Position numbers and translations under genes: made by a program. From Virgibacillus siamensis (GTDB lineage: Bacteria; Bacillota; Bacilli; Bacillales; Amphibacillaceae): DNA of 64,000 nucleotides. The DNA lies in NCBI RefSeq assembly GCF_900162695.1, contig NZ_FUIH01000007.1, forward strand, positions 2,046,001 to 2,110,000. The letters are read 5' to 3'. This document shows, piece after piece, positions 50,844 to 60,272 of this stretch. Positions within the stretch are counted from its first letter, which is position 1. Each line of letters opens with the position of its first letter. The notes under the pieces are model-generated. The model ran no database searches. It had not been told where the DNA came from and worked only from the letters and a program-made list of their open reading frames with translations.

Positions 50844-51752
50844 CTATTCCCATTCAAATGGCGTTTCCTGATACACATAGTAATTCAGCCAGTTGGAAAA
50901 AAGCAGATGACTATGTGACCTCCATACATTGGGCGGTCGTTCGTTTACGTTATTATCGGGAAAATAATTCAAAGGTTTATCGATTTCCAGTCCCCTGTCA
51001 ATATCACGTTTGTATTCCTCGGCCAGTGTGGTTGCATCATACTCCAAGTGCCCTGTAATCATTACATTTTTGGCATCGTTGGACATGATGATGAACGGTG
51101 CACCTTCTTCAGAAACGGACAGCAATTTTAATTCGGGGTTCTTTTCTACTTCCTCCCCGGAAACGGTGGTATACCTGGAATGCGGTGCGAGATAAATTTC
51201 ATCAAATCCGCGCACAAGTTTTATTGTCGGATCAGAAATTTGGTGTTTAAAAATACCAAAGCTTTTCTTTGGCAGCTCATATTTTTTAATTCCATAGTGA
51301 TGATACAAGCACGCCTGTGCTCCCCAGCAAATATGTAATGTGGAAGTCACATTGCGTTTAGCCCAATCCATTATTTCCGTCAATTCCCCCCAGTAATTTA
51401 CATCCTCAAATTCAAGATGTTCAATTGGGGCACCGGTAATGATCAACCCATCGTAACGACGTTCTTTAACATGTTCAAACGTTGTATAAAAATTTTCCAG
51501 GTGATGTCGGCTTACATGTTTTGAGCGATGGGTTTCCGTCCGCAAAAAACTGATATTAACCTGAAGCGGCGTATTCCCAAGTAACCGCAACAGCTGCAGT
51601 TCGGTTTTTTCTTTTTCCGGCATTAAATTTAGAATTAATATATTAAGAGGACGGATATCCTGTGTCCTTGCACGATCTTCGTCCATCACAAATATTTTTT
51701 CCTGTTTTAAAGCATCACTTGCAGGTAATTCTTTCGGTACATTGATTGGCAA
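50844..51752 (-). CDS. metA: Homoserine O-acetyltransferase (MetA)
   Basis: 302 residues from a TTG start seven bases after GGGGAGGAG. The catalytic residues are exactly placed: Cys142 (HICWGAQA), His235 and Glu237 (ITGHLEYD). Residue 111 is Glu (GAPIEHLEF); in this family Glu111 marks acetyl-CoA use and Gly111 succinyl-CoA use, so the enzyme should make O-acetylhomoserine for methionine synthesis. No SAM riboswitch or T-box was seen upstream. Confidence 0.94.
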   Translation of the reverse strand: MPINVPKELPASDALKQEKIFVMDEDRARTQDIRPLNILILNLMPEKEKTELQLLRLLGNTPLQVNISFLRTETHRSKHVSRHHLENFYTTFEHVKERRYDGLIITGAPIEHLEFEDVNYWGELTEIMDWAKRNVTSTLHICWGAQACLYHHYGIKKYELPKKSFGIFKHQISDPTIKLVRGFDEIYLAPHSRYTTVSGEEVEKNPELKLLSVSEEGAPFIIMSNDAKNVMITGHLEYDATTLAEEYKRDIDRGLEIDKPLNYFPDNNVNERPPNVWRSHSHLLFSNWLNYYVYQETPFEWE

Positions 51753-51791
51753 CTGATCACTCCTCCCCTTCCAGCCTCAAATGTTTGTTTC

Positions 51792-51821
51792 ATTATAGAA
51801 TTCAATTCAGGCAATTGGCAA
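51792..51821 (-). promoter_or_regulatory. metA promoter TTGCCA-18-TATAAT
   Basis: -35 at 51816-51821 and a perfect -10 at 51792-51797 on the minus strand; short leader of about 35 nt. Confidence 0.65.
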
Positions 51822-51946
51822 AAAGTTGATTCCTATCTATAAACTGAATTTGGCGGATTCCCCTTCCCCCTGAAATCGTTAAAATAATATCTCTATTTAA
51901 ACAAATTAACGACACTTCATCAACTATATGATACTGTTGTTTCGAT

Positions 51947-52030
51947 AAGGAGTTCGCACACTTAGGGGGGAATTCGCATGTTTCAGTGAGGACTTCGCAC
52001 ATTTGGGCAGGAGTTCGCATGTTTTACAGG
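51947..52030. repeat. Four tandem ~20.5-bp repeats (GGAnTTCGCAyrTTT)
   Basis: The core A-n-TTCGCA recurs at 51951, 51971, 51992 and 52012, periods of 20, 21 and 20 bases, i.e. two helical turns. Copies 1 and 3 end in CACA, copies 2 and 4 in CATG. It lies between the metA promoter and the terminator of the yerD-like gene. No ORF. Confidence 0.75.
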
Positions 52031-52044
52031 AAGATTTATAGAAA

Positions 52045-52076
52045 CTTTAAAAATGACCCCAGTTGAACTGGGGCCT
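52045..52076 (-). terminator. Terminator of the yerD-like gene
   Basis: CCCCAG-TTCAA-CTGGGG stem, followed on the minus strand by TCATTTTTAAAG. Confidence 0.8.
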
Positions 52077-52082
52077 GATTCA

Positions 52083-53696
52083 TTATGCATTTGCACTCCC
52101 TTTTCCATGGTCCTGTACCATTGATTCATAAATGTCGTCGAGTGACCATGTTTTGCCTTTATCATCTTTATACACGATATGTTCCTTGCTGAAATGGACC
52201 GGGGAGTTTAGCCCGGATGCCGCTGCGATACGGAACAGACCTTTTCGCATTGTAATCAGATAGTTGGCGGCGCGGTATTTTTTTTCATCAATAACAAGTG
52301 CTCGTTGCAGATCCGGGTCTGTTGTTGCGACACCGACTGGACATACATTGGAATGGCACTTAAGTGTTTGAATACACCCAACCGTAATCATAAAGCCGCG
52401 TGCTATGTTTACAAGGTCGGCACCCATTGAAAGGGCGATGGCCACCCTGTCAGGTGAAAACATCTTCCCGGATGCAAAAATTTTCACTTGATCCCGTACA
52501 CCATATTTTTTCAGAGAATAGTCTACAAGCGGAAGTGCTGAACGAATCGGGAGTCCGACACTGTCTGCCAATTCCTGGTATGAGGCACCGGTTCCGCCTT
52601 CACTTCCGTCTACAGTGATAAAGTCCGGCCCTGTTCCGAGTTCCTTTATTGTTTTTGCCAATTCTTCTGCTTCCATATGACTGCCGACAACAATTTTCAT
52701 TCCAACCGGCATTCCCGTATGTTCACGAATTTTTCCGATAAACCCAAATAGTGACGGAATATCATCAAATTCAGGAAAACGGTTTGGACTGTCAATTGAC
52801 TCGAACGGTTCCACCATCCGGATTCTGGCAATCTCTTCGGTAACTTTTTCCCCGTCGAGATGGCCGCCGCGTGTTTTAGCCCCTTGCGCAAGCTTCACTT
52901 CGAATGCTTTTAATTGGGGGATTTTACTTTTTTCCAACAATTCATCCCAATTGAAGTTACCTTCTTTATCACGGACACCAAACATTCCGGGGCCGATTTG
53001 CATAATAACATCGACATTGCCTTTTAAATGATATTCAGAAAGTCCGCCTTCTCCTGTATTCATCCAAGCACCTTTGGCGATTCCCAGTCCCTCGGAAAGT
53101 GCTGTTATTGCCCGATCACCCAATGAGCCATAACTCATCGCAGACATACCAATCTGACCTCTTACCTTAAATGGGTATCGGCAATTCTCCCCGATGATGA
53201 TGGTGTCATCCTCATCAAGCAGGTAAACAGGTGATTCATCTTCCTCCCAATCCTCGGTCCGCTGCGTAAATAACGGGTCTTTAATTAATAAGTAACGCCC
53301 GGTAGTCTGCTTGGTTTCACGATCCATTTTCAATTCTTCCGTCAGTTTCGGAAACATGGAATTCCTAACATAATAACCTTCTTCCTCAAAGTTCCGCTGC
53401 GAACCAAATCCCATGACATCCCGTTTATATTTTGCCTTTTTTACAATATGCTGATAATCATTCCTTGAAAATGGTTTTCCCTCCCGATCATTATCGAAAA
53501 AATACTGACGCATCTCCGGTCCGATTTTTTCCAGGAAATAACGAATACGACCCAATACCGGATAGTTGCGCAATACCGGATGCTGCCGCTGTGTCCGGTC
53601 TTCCACAAACAATCGAATTCCAATCGCCAGTAAAATCAATATAATTAACGCTGCCGCAATGAAGCCGATAACAATCAGGATCCCTGCTACGTCCAT
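52083..53696 (-). CDS. FMN-binding glutamate synthase family protein (YerD-like)
   Basis: 537 residues. An N-terminal membrane helix (~3-28) anchors a barrel homologous to the FMN/synthase domain of glutamate synthase large subunits (GGHLDGEKVTEEIARIR; VDGSEGGTGAS). The [3Fe-4S] cysteine motif CIQTLKCHSNVCPVG is kept. The glutaminase and GltD parts are absent. YerD of B. subtilis (525 residues) is the named relative; its reaction is not established. Confidence 0.9.
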   Translation of the reverse strand: MDVAGILIVIGFIAAALIILILLAIGIRLFVEDRTQRQHPVLRNYPVLGRIRYFLEKIGPEMRQYFFDNDREGKPFSRNDYQHIVKKAKYKRDVMGFGSQRNFEEEGYYVRNSMFPKLTEELKMDRETKQTTGRYLLIKDPLFTQRTEDWEEDESPVYLLDEDDTIIIGENCRYPFKVRGQIGMSAMSYGSLGDRAITALSEGLGIAKGAWMNTGEGGLSEYHLKGNVDVIMQIGPGMFGVRDKEGNFNWDELLEKSKIPQLKAFEVKLAQGAKTRGGHLDGEKVTEEIARIRMVEPFESIDSPNRFPEFDDIPSLFGFIGKIREHTGMPVGMKIVVGSHMEAEELAKTIKELGTGPDFITVDGSEGGTGASYQELADSVGLPIRSALPLVDYSLKKYGVRDQVKIFASGKMFSPDRVAIALSMGADLVNIARGFMITVGCIQTLKCHSNVCPVGVATTDPDLQRALVIDEKKYRAANYLITMRKGLFRIAAASGLNSPVHFSKEHIVYKDDKGKTWSLDDIYESMVQDHGKGSANA

Positions 53697-53775
53697 GTTA
53701 CGATACCACCCTTTTGCAAATTATATATCGTTAGGATGTATCTTAAGATAGAATATTATCCATTTCCTGCAAAAA

Positions 53776-53815
53776 GAAAAAACTGCCCGGCGAAATCATT
53801 GCCTGACAGTTCGAA
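53776..53815 (-). terminator. Terminator of the penicillin acylase family gene
   Basis: On the minus strand an AACTG...CAGTT stem with inner AGGC/GCC pairs is followed by a run of six T residues. Confidence 0.7.
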
Positions 53816-53838
53816 TGTAATCTTATGTGTGGTAAAGC

Positions 53839-56214
53839 TTATGGCATTAATATAAGCCGGTTCCCTTTCATGCCTTTCGTTTTCGTAATATGATAATTCC
53901 CATTAACCCAGTTATCCATTTGATCGTGATACCACTTGCTTTTGAAATGCCCGGCCTGACCGGGACCAACAATATGGTATCCCTTCCACATTTGGTTCGT
54001 ATCGATTACAAAACGCCATGATGCACCATGATCAACAATTCCCGTTTCCTGATTGTAACTTGCGGCCATTGGCGTAACACTGCTTCCACCAACAGGAATC
54101 GGATCCTCTCGATTGAAGAAGAATTCCAGAACCGGACTTACCGATGAAAGTGGATGATAGAACTGGACCTTATGATAATCGCCCCATTTCCAGGCCATCA
54201 GATCACTGCCATATACAGTGGTGAGTTCCTCCAACGCATTTTTCAATGATTGATGGAGCACCTTTTGCATACCGCCATTATCCTCTATCCAATCGGACTT
54301 ATTCCCCCTTCGCAGTATATTATCTGTCGTCTGACCTTTTCCGCCGAACAACTCCATGATGTCTTCCGGAATGGCATCTTCATACAAAATTGTTTCTATT
54401 TCCTCCATCCAGCGATGAAATAAAAGCGGTTGCGGTGCCGCTTTATTGTCCTTGTAATTCCAGTCCTGCAATAATGTTAACGCCTGTTTTTCCGTATCAG
54501 ACAGATCTTCAGCTTCAAGTACTTGTAAAAAAGCGGGAACAAACTCTTTTGCCCGTAAATTCATCTGATCCATCTGCAATGCCATCATATCGTCTGCCGT
54601 AAAATGATCACCTGATTTCAGTACTTCCGTAATTCGTTCAAACCGGTACGGCTGTGCCCAGACATTACTAATATGATATGGATAGTTAGCACCGACAATT
54701 TTATTATTTGCCGTCGCAATAAATCCTTTTTCCGGGTTAACGACTGTTGGCAGTTCATCAAATGGGATGAATCCTTTCCAGTTATTTTCCGCTTTCCACC
54801 CTTTCAGTGGAAGCAGCGCATCATTCCCATCCTCATAAACTGGTATTTTCCCGTTCGCTTTAAACGCAATCATTCCTTTTTTCGATGCGAAAACAAAATT
54901 TTGTGCGGGTGCATGAAATTTTTCCAGTGCTTTTTCGAATTCGGACCAATTAGATGCCCGGTTCATATCCAAAATGGCAGCAAGTTCTGTCGTCGGATCA
55001 AGTGCCGTCCATCTTAGTGAAAGTACCATGTCCCGGGCGCTCTTATTGGCAAATCCGGAAATAACCGGACCATGACGGGTTTCGACGACCTCATACTTAA
55101 TGGTTTCACCGCCTTTTACATGAATGGGTTCCTGGATAACATTCGCCTCTTCCCATGTGCCTTCATATAAAAATTCATGTTCATTTTTCGGATTTCGTTT
55201 TTCAAGATAAAGCTGCTGCACATCGGGGCCCGTGTTGGTCACACCCCAGGCGATTTCGTCGTTATGACCAAGAATGATTCCCGGTACACCGGCAAAAATA
55301 ACCCCGCTTACATTCATTTCCGGCGTTTCCAGGTGCATTTGATACCATATCGATGGCGTGGCAAACCCAAGGTGCGGATCATTTGCCAGAAGCGGCTTGC
55401 CGGATTTGGTCTTTTCGCCGCTGACAACCCAATTGTTACTGCCGTTATATGCATGCGGAATAACCGCATGTGTAAAACTTTGGGCAATATTGACCTGTGT
55501 TTCATCCATTATAGCCGGTTTGTTTTCCGGATACTTCGGAAACAATTCATATGCTTTTTCCGGAGTAAAATGGTTTAGGGCATAATAATTAAATGCCTGA
55601 CGTTCCCAATGCCCGCCAAGATCAAAAGCCATGTATTTCCCAATCGTGAGTGAATCTATCGGTGTCCATTTATCCGGTTCCTTTCCGAGCAGTGTGAATT
55701 CAACAGGCAGACTGTTATTTGCTTTAGCCTGATCAATATATGCATTTACACCATCACTAAACCATTGCAATACATGCTTGCTTTCGTTGGAATACATTTT
55801 ATAGGACCTTTCCGCAGCACGTCTTAAACCGAGTGTCCGGAAATACTTATCCTGTTCTATTGTTGCCTCGCCAACAACTTCACTCAATGTGCCTGAAGCC
55901 TGTCTGCGTGACAGCTCCATTTGGAACATTCTGCTTTGTGCCTGGATATATCCTTGTGCCATGTATAAATCATGAGCATTTGCTGCTTTAATATGTGGAA
56001 CCCCATTTTCATCCGTTATCACGGTAACCTTATCATGAAGGGCAGACAGCTTAATCGTTCCTTCCGTCTGTGCTATTGAACGATTAATAAAAGCATTTAC
56101 AAAAAATATAAGAATAGGTCCAATGATCAGGATGATTCCAAGTGTGATCAGCGTTATTTTTTTCTTATTGCGCTTTGGCCTTGGTTTAATTACCCGATTA
56201 GCCGCAGTCTCCAT
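53839..56214 (-). CDS. Penicillin acylase family Ntn-hydrolase
   Basis: 791 residues. One N-terminal membrane helix (~20-42) after a basic head acts as an anchor or uncleaved signal. The alpha-subunit region runs to the autoprocessing site at Gly258-Ser259 (YNGSNNWVVSG), where Ser259 becomes the N-terminal nucleophile of the beta-subunit. Conserved beta-subunit blocks (PLLANDPHLGFATPSIWYQ; GVIFAGVPGIILGHN) follow. Members hydrolyse penicillins, N-acyl-homoserine lactones or other amides outside the membrane; substrate not predictable. Confidence 0.9.
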   Translation of the reverse strand: METAANRVIKPRPKRNKKKITLITLGIILIIGPILIFFVNAFINRSIAQTEGTIKLSALHDKVTVITDENGVPHIKAANAHDLYMAQGYIQAQSRMFQMELSRRQASGTLSEVVGEATIEQDKYFRTLGLRRAAERSYKMYSNESKHVLQWFSDGVNAYIDQAKANNSLPVEFTLLGKEPDKWTPIDSLTIGKYMAFDLGGHWERQAFNYYALNHFTPEKAYELFPKYPENKPAIMDETQVNIAQSFTHAVIPHAYNGSNNWVVSGEKTKSGKPLLANDPHLGFATPSIWYQMHLETPEMNVSGVIFAGVPGIILGHNDEIAWGVTNTGPDVQQLYLEKRNPKNEHEFLYEGTWEEANVIQEPIHVKGGETIKYEVVETRHGPVISGFANKSARDMVLSLRWTALDPTTELAAILDMNRASNWSEFEKALEKFHAPAQNFVFASKKGMIAFKANGKIPVYEDGNDALLPLKGWKAENNWKGFIPFDELPTVVNPEKGFIATANNKIVGANYPYHISNVWAQPYRFERITEVLKSGDHFTADDMMALQMDQMNLRAKEFVPAFLQVLEAEDLSDTEKQALTLLQDWNYKDNKAAPQPLLFHRWMEEIETILYEDAIPEDIMELFGGKGQTTDNILRRGNKSDWIEDNGGMQKVLHQSLKNALEELTTVYGSDLMAWKWGDYHKVQFYHPLSSVSPVLEFFFNREDPIPVGGSSVTPMAASYNQETGIVDHGASWRFVIDTNQMWKGYHIVGPGQAGHFKSKWYHDQMDNWVNGNYHITKTKGMKGNRLILMP

Positions 56215-56301
56215 TGTACTTCTCCCCCCGTTTTATAGGCGCTCATGTATATTTCGGTGTATACTGCCGGAAATCCTGCTAAAACGAGGGAGTACAATCT
56301 G

Positions 56302-57156
56302 TTATCGACTGGCATTAACATTTTTCCATACACGAAGCAGGCCATCTGTAATCTTTGAAATCACATCGCCATCTGTATCATATTTGGCATGGGACAGCGG
56401 ATTCCAGCTTGTCAGCAGTCCGCCGGCGTTCACTTCAACATCTTCAGTCACTGCTTCTTTATAAGCATCATTAAGTCCTTTAAGCGGATAAGCCAAAATA
56501 TCGTCTTTATCATAAAAATTCAGCCATTCCCCGGTGATGCCAGGATAATGATCTGTCATATGGGGTGATGGTACTGTGATTGGTGACCCGAAATCAATAT
56601 AACGGAGAGACCAAAGAGCCATTGGACTGCCCAGCGAATAAAACAATGCCATCGTTTCACAATTCTCTATCGGTGTATCATCAGAATTTTGTTTCGTTAA
56701 TGCCCGTATGTTGCTTCTTCTGTACTGCAAATCATAAAAATAATTACTTGCCACAATAGAACCCAGACTGTGACTGATGACACAAAGCGGCGCCGTTTCA
56801 CCCGCCCGCTCTTTCAACTGACGAATTGATTTTGCGACAACTGTATGCACCTTATCATAATTTTGTCCGCCCGCGCTTGTAGGCTGGTAGGCAACAGCAT
56901 CTGATAAAAATGTAATCACAAATTGCCTGAGCCATCCATAATCCAAGTCTGCATCATGCTGCATACTTTTCCAAAGCTGCTGCTGCTCCTGTGCAAATAC
57001 GGATGACCAGAAAACAGGTTCAAATTCCAGGTCAACCCGGTTAGTTCCGCATTTATCCCGGAAGTCACCCGAAATCTGTTGAATCATTTTTTCGGCAAAA
57101 TCACGTTCCGGAGTCCCTGCACCATGCAAAATGAGTACGCCAATTTTTTGTCCCAT
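56302..57156 (-). CDS. Alpha/beta-hydrolase-like protein
   Basis: 284 residues. It begins with a strand and oxyanion-type HGAGTPE segment (residues 10-17); the nucleophile elbow is Ser130 in VISHSLGSIVASN. No signal peptide. It resembles the serine-hydrolase/lipase fold, but the substrate is unknown and some database entries for relatives carry unrelated names. Its last bases are 87 nt from the penicillin acylase gene and in the same direction, so they may be cotranscribed. Confidence 0.75.
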   Translation of the reverse strand: MGQKIGVLILHGAGTPERDFAEKMIQQISGDFRDKCGTNRVDLEFEPVFWSSVFAQEQQQLWKSMQHDADLDYGWLRQFVITFLSDAVAYQPTSAGGQNYDKVHTVVAKSIRQLKERAGETAPLCVISHSLGSIVASNYFYDLQYRRSNIRALTKQNSDDTPIENCETMALFYSLGSPMALWSLRYIDFGSPITVPSPHMTDHYPGITGEWLNFYDKDDILAYPLKGLNDAYKEAVTEDVEVNAGGLLTSWNPLSHAKYDTDGDVISKITDGLLRVWKNVNASR

Positions 57157-57406
57157 ATTTACCCTCCATTTCTGTGATCCTGTTTTAGCATATTCCCGGA
57201 AGATGCAAACCTTTCATACCAGTTGATTTCACATCTGAATCGCACATGTTGTTTCTACTTATATACCCCATTCGAACAATTTGTAAAATAAAGAAAGTAA
57301 TTAAATTGAAATCGAATTGTAAGATTATTTACTCGAAAAACGGTAATAGAATATATGGAAAGGTTTATTTTCATGAATTTATTACCAATAATAGAGGATG
57401 GTTCCC

Positions 57407-58339
57407 ATGAAAGGTATCATACTTGCTGGCGGAAGCGGCACAAGATTATCACCGAGCACAGACAGTATAAACAAACACCTTCTTGCTGTATTTGATAAGC
57501 CGATGATTTATTATCCACTTTCCGTTCTTATGCTCGGTGGGATTAAGGACATTCTGATCATTAGTACACCTCAGGACAGACCGCGCTTTGAAGAACTTCT
57601 TGGTGATGGAACAGCATTTGGCATCAAACTGACCCATATGGAACAGACCGAACCAAACGGCATCCCGGAAGCATTTATCCTCGCAGAAGATTTCATCGGG
57701 AATGACAATATCACGCTGATTCTCGGCGACAATATTTTTTACGGACAGGGATTCACGACTTTGTTCCGGCGCGCATTGGAAAACCATAACCATGCAACAG
57801 TGTTCGGTTATCGGGTAAAGGATCCGGAGCGGTTCGGGGTTGTTGAATTTGACCACAACCAAAAAGCTGTATCACTGCAGGAAAAGCCCACTGATCCAAA
57901 ATCCGACTTCGCTGTTACCGGGCTGTACATTTTTGATTCCCAGGCAGTTACGATAGCCAAACAATTGAAACCGTCGGAGCGCGGCGAATTGGAGATTACA
58001 GACCTGAATAATGAATACCTGAAAAAAAGACAGCTTGATGTTCAGCTTCTTGGCAGAGGTTTTGCCTGGATGGACGCGGGAACACATGAATCACTGTTTG
58101 AAGCAGCAGAATTTGTGAAAATCACCCAACAACGTCAAGGATTCAAACTCGCCTGTCTTGAAGAAATCGCCTACTATATGGGCTATATAAGCCAGCATGC
58201 ATTATTTAAAAAAGGTAAAGCAATGGAAAAAACCGACTATGGCCGCTATTTAATTGAAATCGCCAAACGAAAACATACAGAGCAATACTGGGAAGAAATT
58301 GACCGAAATCCAATGTTAGGACTGGTGGAAAATGAATAA
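57407..58339 (+). CDS. rfbA: Glucose-1-phosphate thymidylyltransferase
   Basis: 310 residues from the ATG at 57407 with GAGG nine bases upstream (an alternative ATG lies three codons earlier). Nucleotidyltransferase signature GIILAGGSGTRLSPST, LGDNIFYGQGF and the sugar-binding GRGFAWMDAGTHESL. It makes dTDP-glucose. First gene of the sugar cluster; it overlaps rfbB by eight bases. Confidence 0.94.
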   Translation: MKGIILAGGSGTRLSPSTDSINKHLLAVFDKPMIYYPLSVLMLGGIKDILIISTPQDRPRFEELLGDGTAFGIKLTHMEQTEPNGIPEAFILAEDFIGNDNITLILGDNIFYGQGFTTLFRRALENHNHATVFGYRVKDPERFGVVEFDHNQKAVSLQEKPTDPKSDFAVTGLYIFDSQAVTIAKQLKPSERGELEITDLNNEYLKKRQLDVQLLGRGFAWMDAGTHESLFEAAEFVKITQQRQGFKLACLEEIAYYMGYISQHALFKKGKAMEKTDYGRYLIEIAKRKHTEQYWEEIDRNPMLGLVENE

Positions 58340-59339
58340 TACAATTCTTGTAACAGGTGGATCCGGATTTATCGGGTCCAACTTTATTACTTATTTTATG
58401 GAAAAACATCCAGGCTGCCGGATTATTAATCTGGACAAGATCACTTACGCCGGGAATCCTAATAATTTACGTCAGGTGGAACAGTTGGACAACTACCGTT
58501 TTATCCGGGGTGACATTACAGATGAGCAGCTCGTGAACAGTATATTTACCGAATTTGACATTACAGGTGTCATCCATTTTGCCGCTGAATCACATGTTGA
58601 TCGATCCATCAAAAATGCATCATCCTTTGTTGAAACAAATGTGTTAGGCACGAATGTATTGCTGCAGGCTGCGCGTAATTCCTGGCGGGATAAAGGTGAA
58701 TTGACTGAACGGCGGTTTCACCATATTTCCACCGATGAAATATACGGATCTTTAGGTAATGATGGGAAATTTAATGAAGACACCCCGTACAACCCGCGCA
58801 ACCCCTACAGTGCATCAAAGGCCGGGGCAAACTTACTGGTCAACAGTTACGGGGCCACTTATGGAATGAATGTCATTATTTCTTCAAGCTCCAACAATTA
58901 CGGTGCACGGCAGCATGAAGAGAAGTTAATTCCCACGGTTATTTCCAACGCGTTGAAAGGAAGTTCCATTCCCATTTACGGAGACGGGCAAAACATCAGA
59001 GACTGGCTGTATGTAAACGATCATTGTCAAGCCCTGGACCTTATTTATCATCAAGGCAATCGGATGGAAACGTATAATATCGGCGGCGGAAATGAAAAAA
59101 CAAATATGGAACTCGCCATCACTATATGCGATATATTAGATCATCTGAAACCGGAGACTTACAGTTATAAGGAATTAATCAAATTTGCCATGGATCGGCT
59201 TGGCCATGACCGGCGTTATGCAGTAGACGATTCAAAATTACGGAATGAACTGGGCTGGAAACCGGTAACCGACCTGCAAACCGGATTGCGAAAAACTGTT
59301 GAATGGTATGTAAACAAATGGGATCAAGTTACCCTTTAA
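58332..59339 (+). CDS. rfbB: dTDP-glucose 4,6-dehydratase
   Basis: 335 residues, extended SDR. TGGSGFIG NAD motif, STDEIYG with the catalytic Asp-Glu pair, and YSASK. It yields dTDP-4-keto-6-deoxyglucose. rfbC and rfbD for rhamnose do not follow; instead an aminotransferase and an acetyltransferase are encoded, pointing to an amino-sugar product. Confidence 0.94.
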   Translation: MNNTILVTGGSGFIGSNFITYFMEKHPGCRIINLDKITYAGNPNNLRQVEQLDNYRFIRGDITDEQLVNSIFTEFDITGVIHFAAESHVDRSIKNASSFVETNVLGTNVLLQAARNSWRDKGELTERRFHHISTDEIYGSLGNDGKFNEDTPYNPRNPYSASKAGANLLVNSYGATYGMNVIISSSSNNYGARQHEEKLIPTVISNALKGSSIPIYGDGQNIRDWLYVNDHCQALDLIYHQGNRMETYNIGGGNEKTNMELAITICDILDHLKPETYSYKELIKFAMDRLGHDRRYAVDDSKLRNELGWKPVTDLQTGLRKTVEWYVNKWDQVTL

Positions 59340-60268
59340 TTTCTGTCGTTGTACCGGTTTATGGCTGTGAGGTTTGTCTGAAGGAACTATGCAGCCGTGT
59401 TACGAAAACGATTGAAAAAATACCAGCCCATTTTGAAATCATTTTAATTAACGATGCAAGCCCTGACAATGCTTGGGAAACTATTACACAGCTCTCTGCC
59501 AGCGATGAGCGGATTAAAGGTATTGATCTGGCAAGAAATTTTGGTCAACATCACGCCATCACCGCCGGACTGGATTATACGGTTGGAGACTGGATTGTTG
59601 TCATGGATTGCGATCTTCAGGATCAGCCCGAGGAAATTGAAAACCTTTACCAAAAAGCACTCGAAGGATATGAAGTGGTATTCGGCAACCGGACCATACG
59701 ACAGGATAACTGGTTCAAACGGCATACATCAAAACTGTTCTACCAGGTATATGACTATTTATCCGGGCGAACTTCGGATCATACGATAGCCAATTTTAGC
59801 ATCAGTTCCAAAAAAGTCGTGGAAGGTTTCCGGCGGATGCGGGAACAAAACCGCTTCTTCCCCCTGTTTATCCAATGGATGGGCTACAAGACCGGAACTG
59901 TTCGTGTTGAACACAGTGCCCGTAAAGAAGGTAAGACTTCCTATAATCTTAAAAAACTGGTCACCCTTGCAACTGATGCAATTATTTCCCAGTCGAATAA
60001 ACCGCTCCGATTATCCATTCAGTTTGGATTTTTAATAGCCCTAGGTTCTTTTATTTATGGGCTGTATCTGTTTATTCGATACTTTTTCCTGGCACAACCG
60101 GTTCAGGGGTGGACCAGTGTAATGGTCTCCATCTACTTTATAGGCGGATTGATTTTTTTCAATTTCGGTGTTCTTGGACTCTATCTCGGAAAAGTGTTTA
60201 ATGAGGCTAAAGGACGTCCACTCTATCTGATACGCGATACGACAGAAGACTTAAAAGAACGGAGATGA
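59318..60268 (+). CDS. Polyprenyl-phosphate glycosyltransferase (GT2, GtrB/ArnC-like)
   Basis: 316 residues from ATG 59318; another in-frame ATG is at 59303 and neither has a good ribosome site, so translation is probably coupled to rfbB, whose end it overlaps. GT-A fold with LINDASPDNAW, RNFGQHHAITAG and the DxD-type VVMDCDLQDQP. Two C-terminal membrane helices (~230-255 and 265-295). This is the layout of enzymes that move a sugar from a nucleotide to undecaprenyl phosphate on the cytoplasmic face. Confidence 0.9.
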   Translation: MGSSYPLISVVVPVYGCEVCLKELCSRVTKTIEKIPAHFEIILINDASPDNAWETITQLSASDERIKGIDLARNFGQHHAITAGLDYTVGDWIVVMDCDLQDQPEEIENLYQKALEGYEVVFGNRTIRQDNWFKRHTSKLFYQVYDYLSGRTSDHTIANFSISSKKVVEGFRRMREQNRFFPLFIQWMGYKTGTVRVEHSARKEGKTSYNLKKLVTLATDAIISQSNKPLRLSIQFGFLIALGSFIYGLYLFIRYFFLAQPVQGWTSVMVSIYFIGGLIFFNFGVLGLYLGKVFNEAKGRPLYLIRDTTEDLKERR

Positions 60269-60272
60269 TGGT

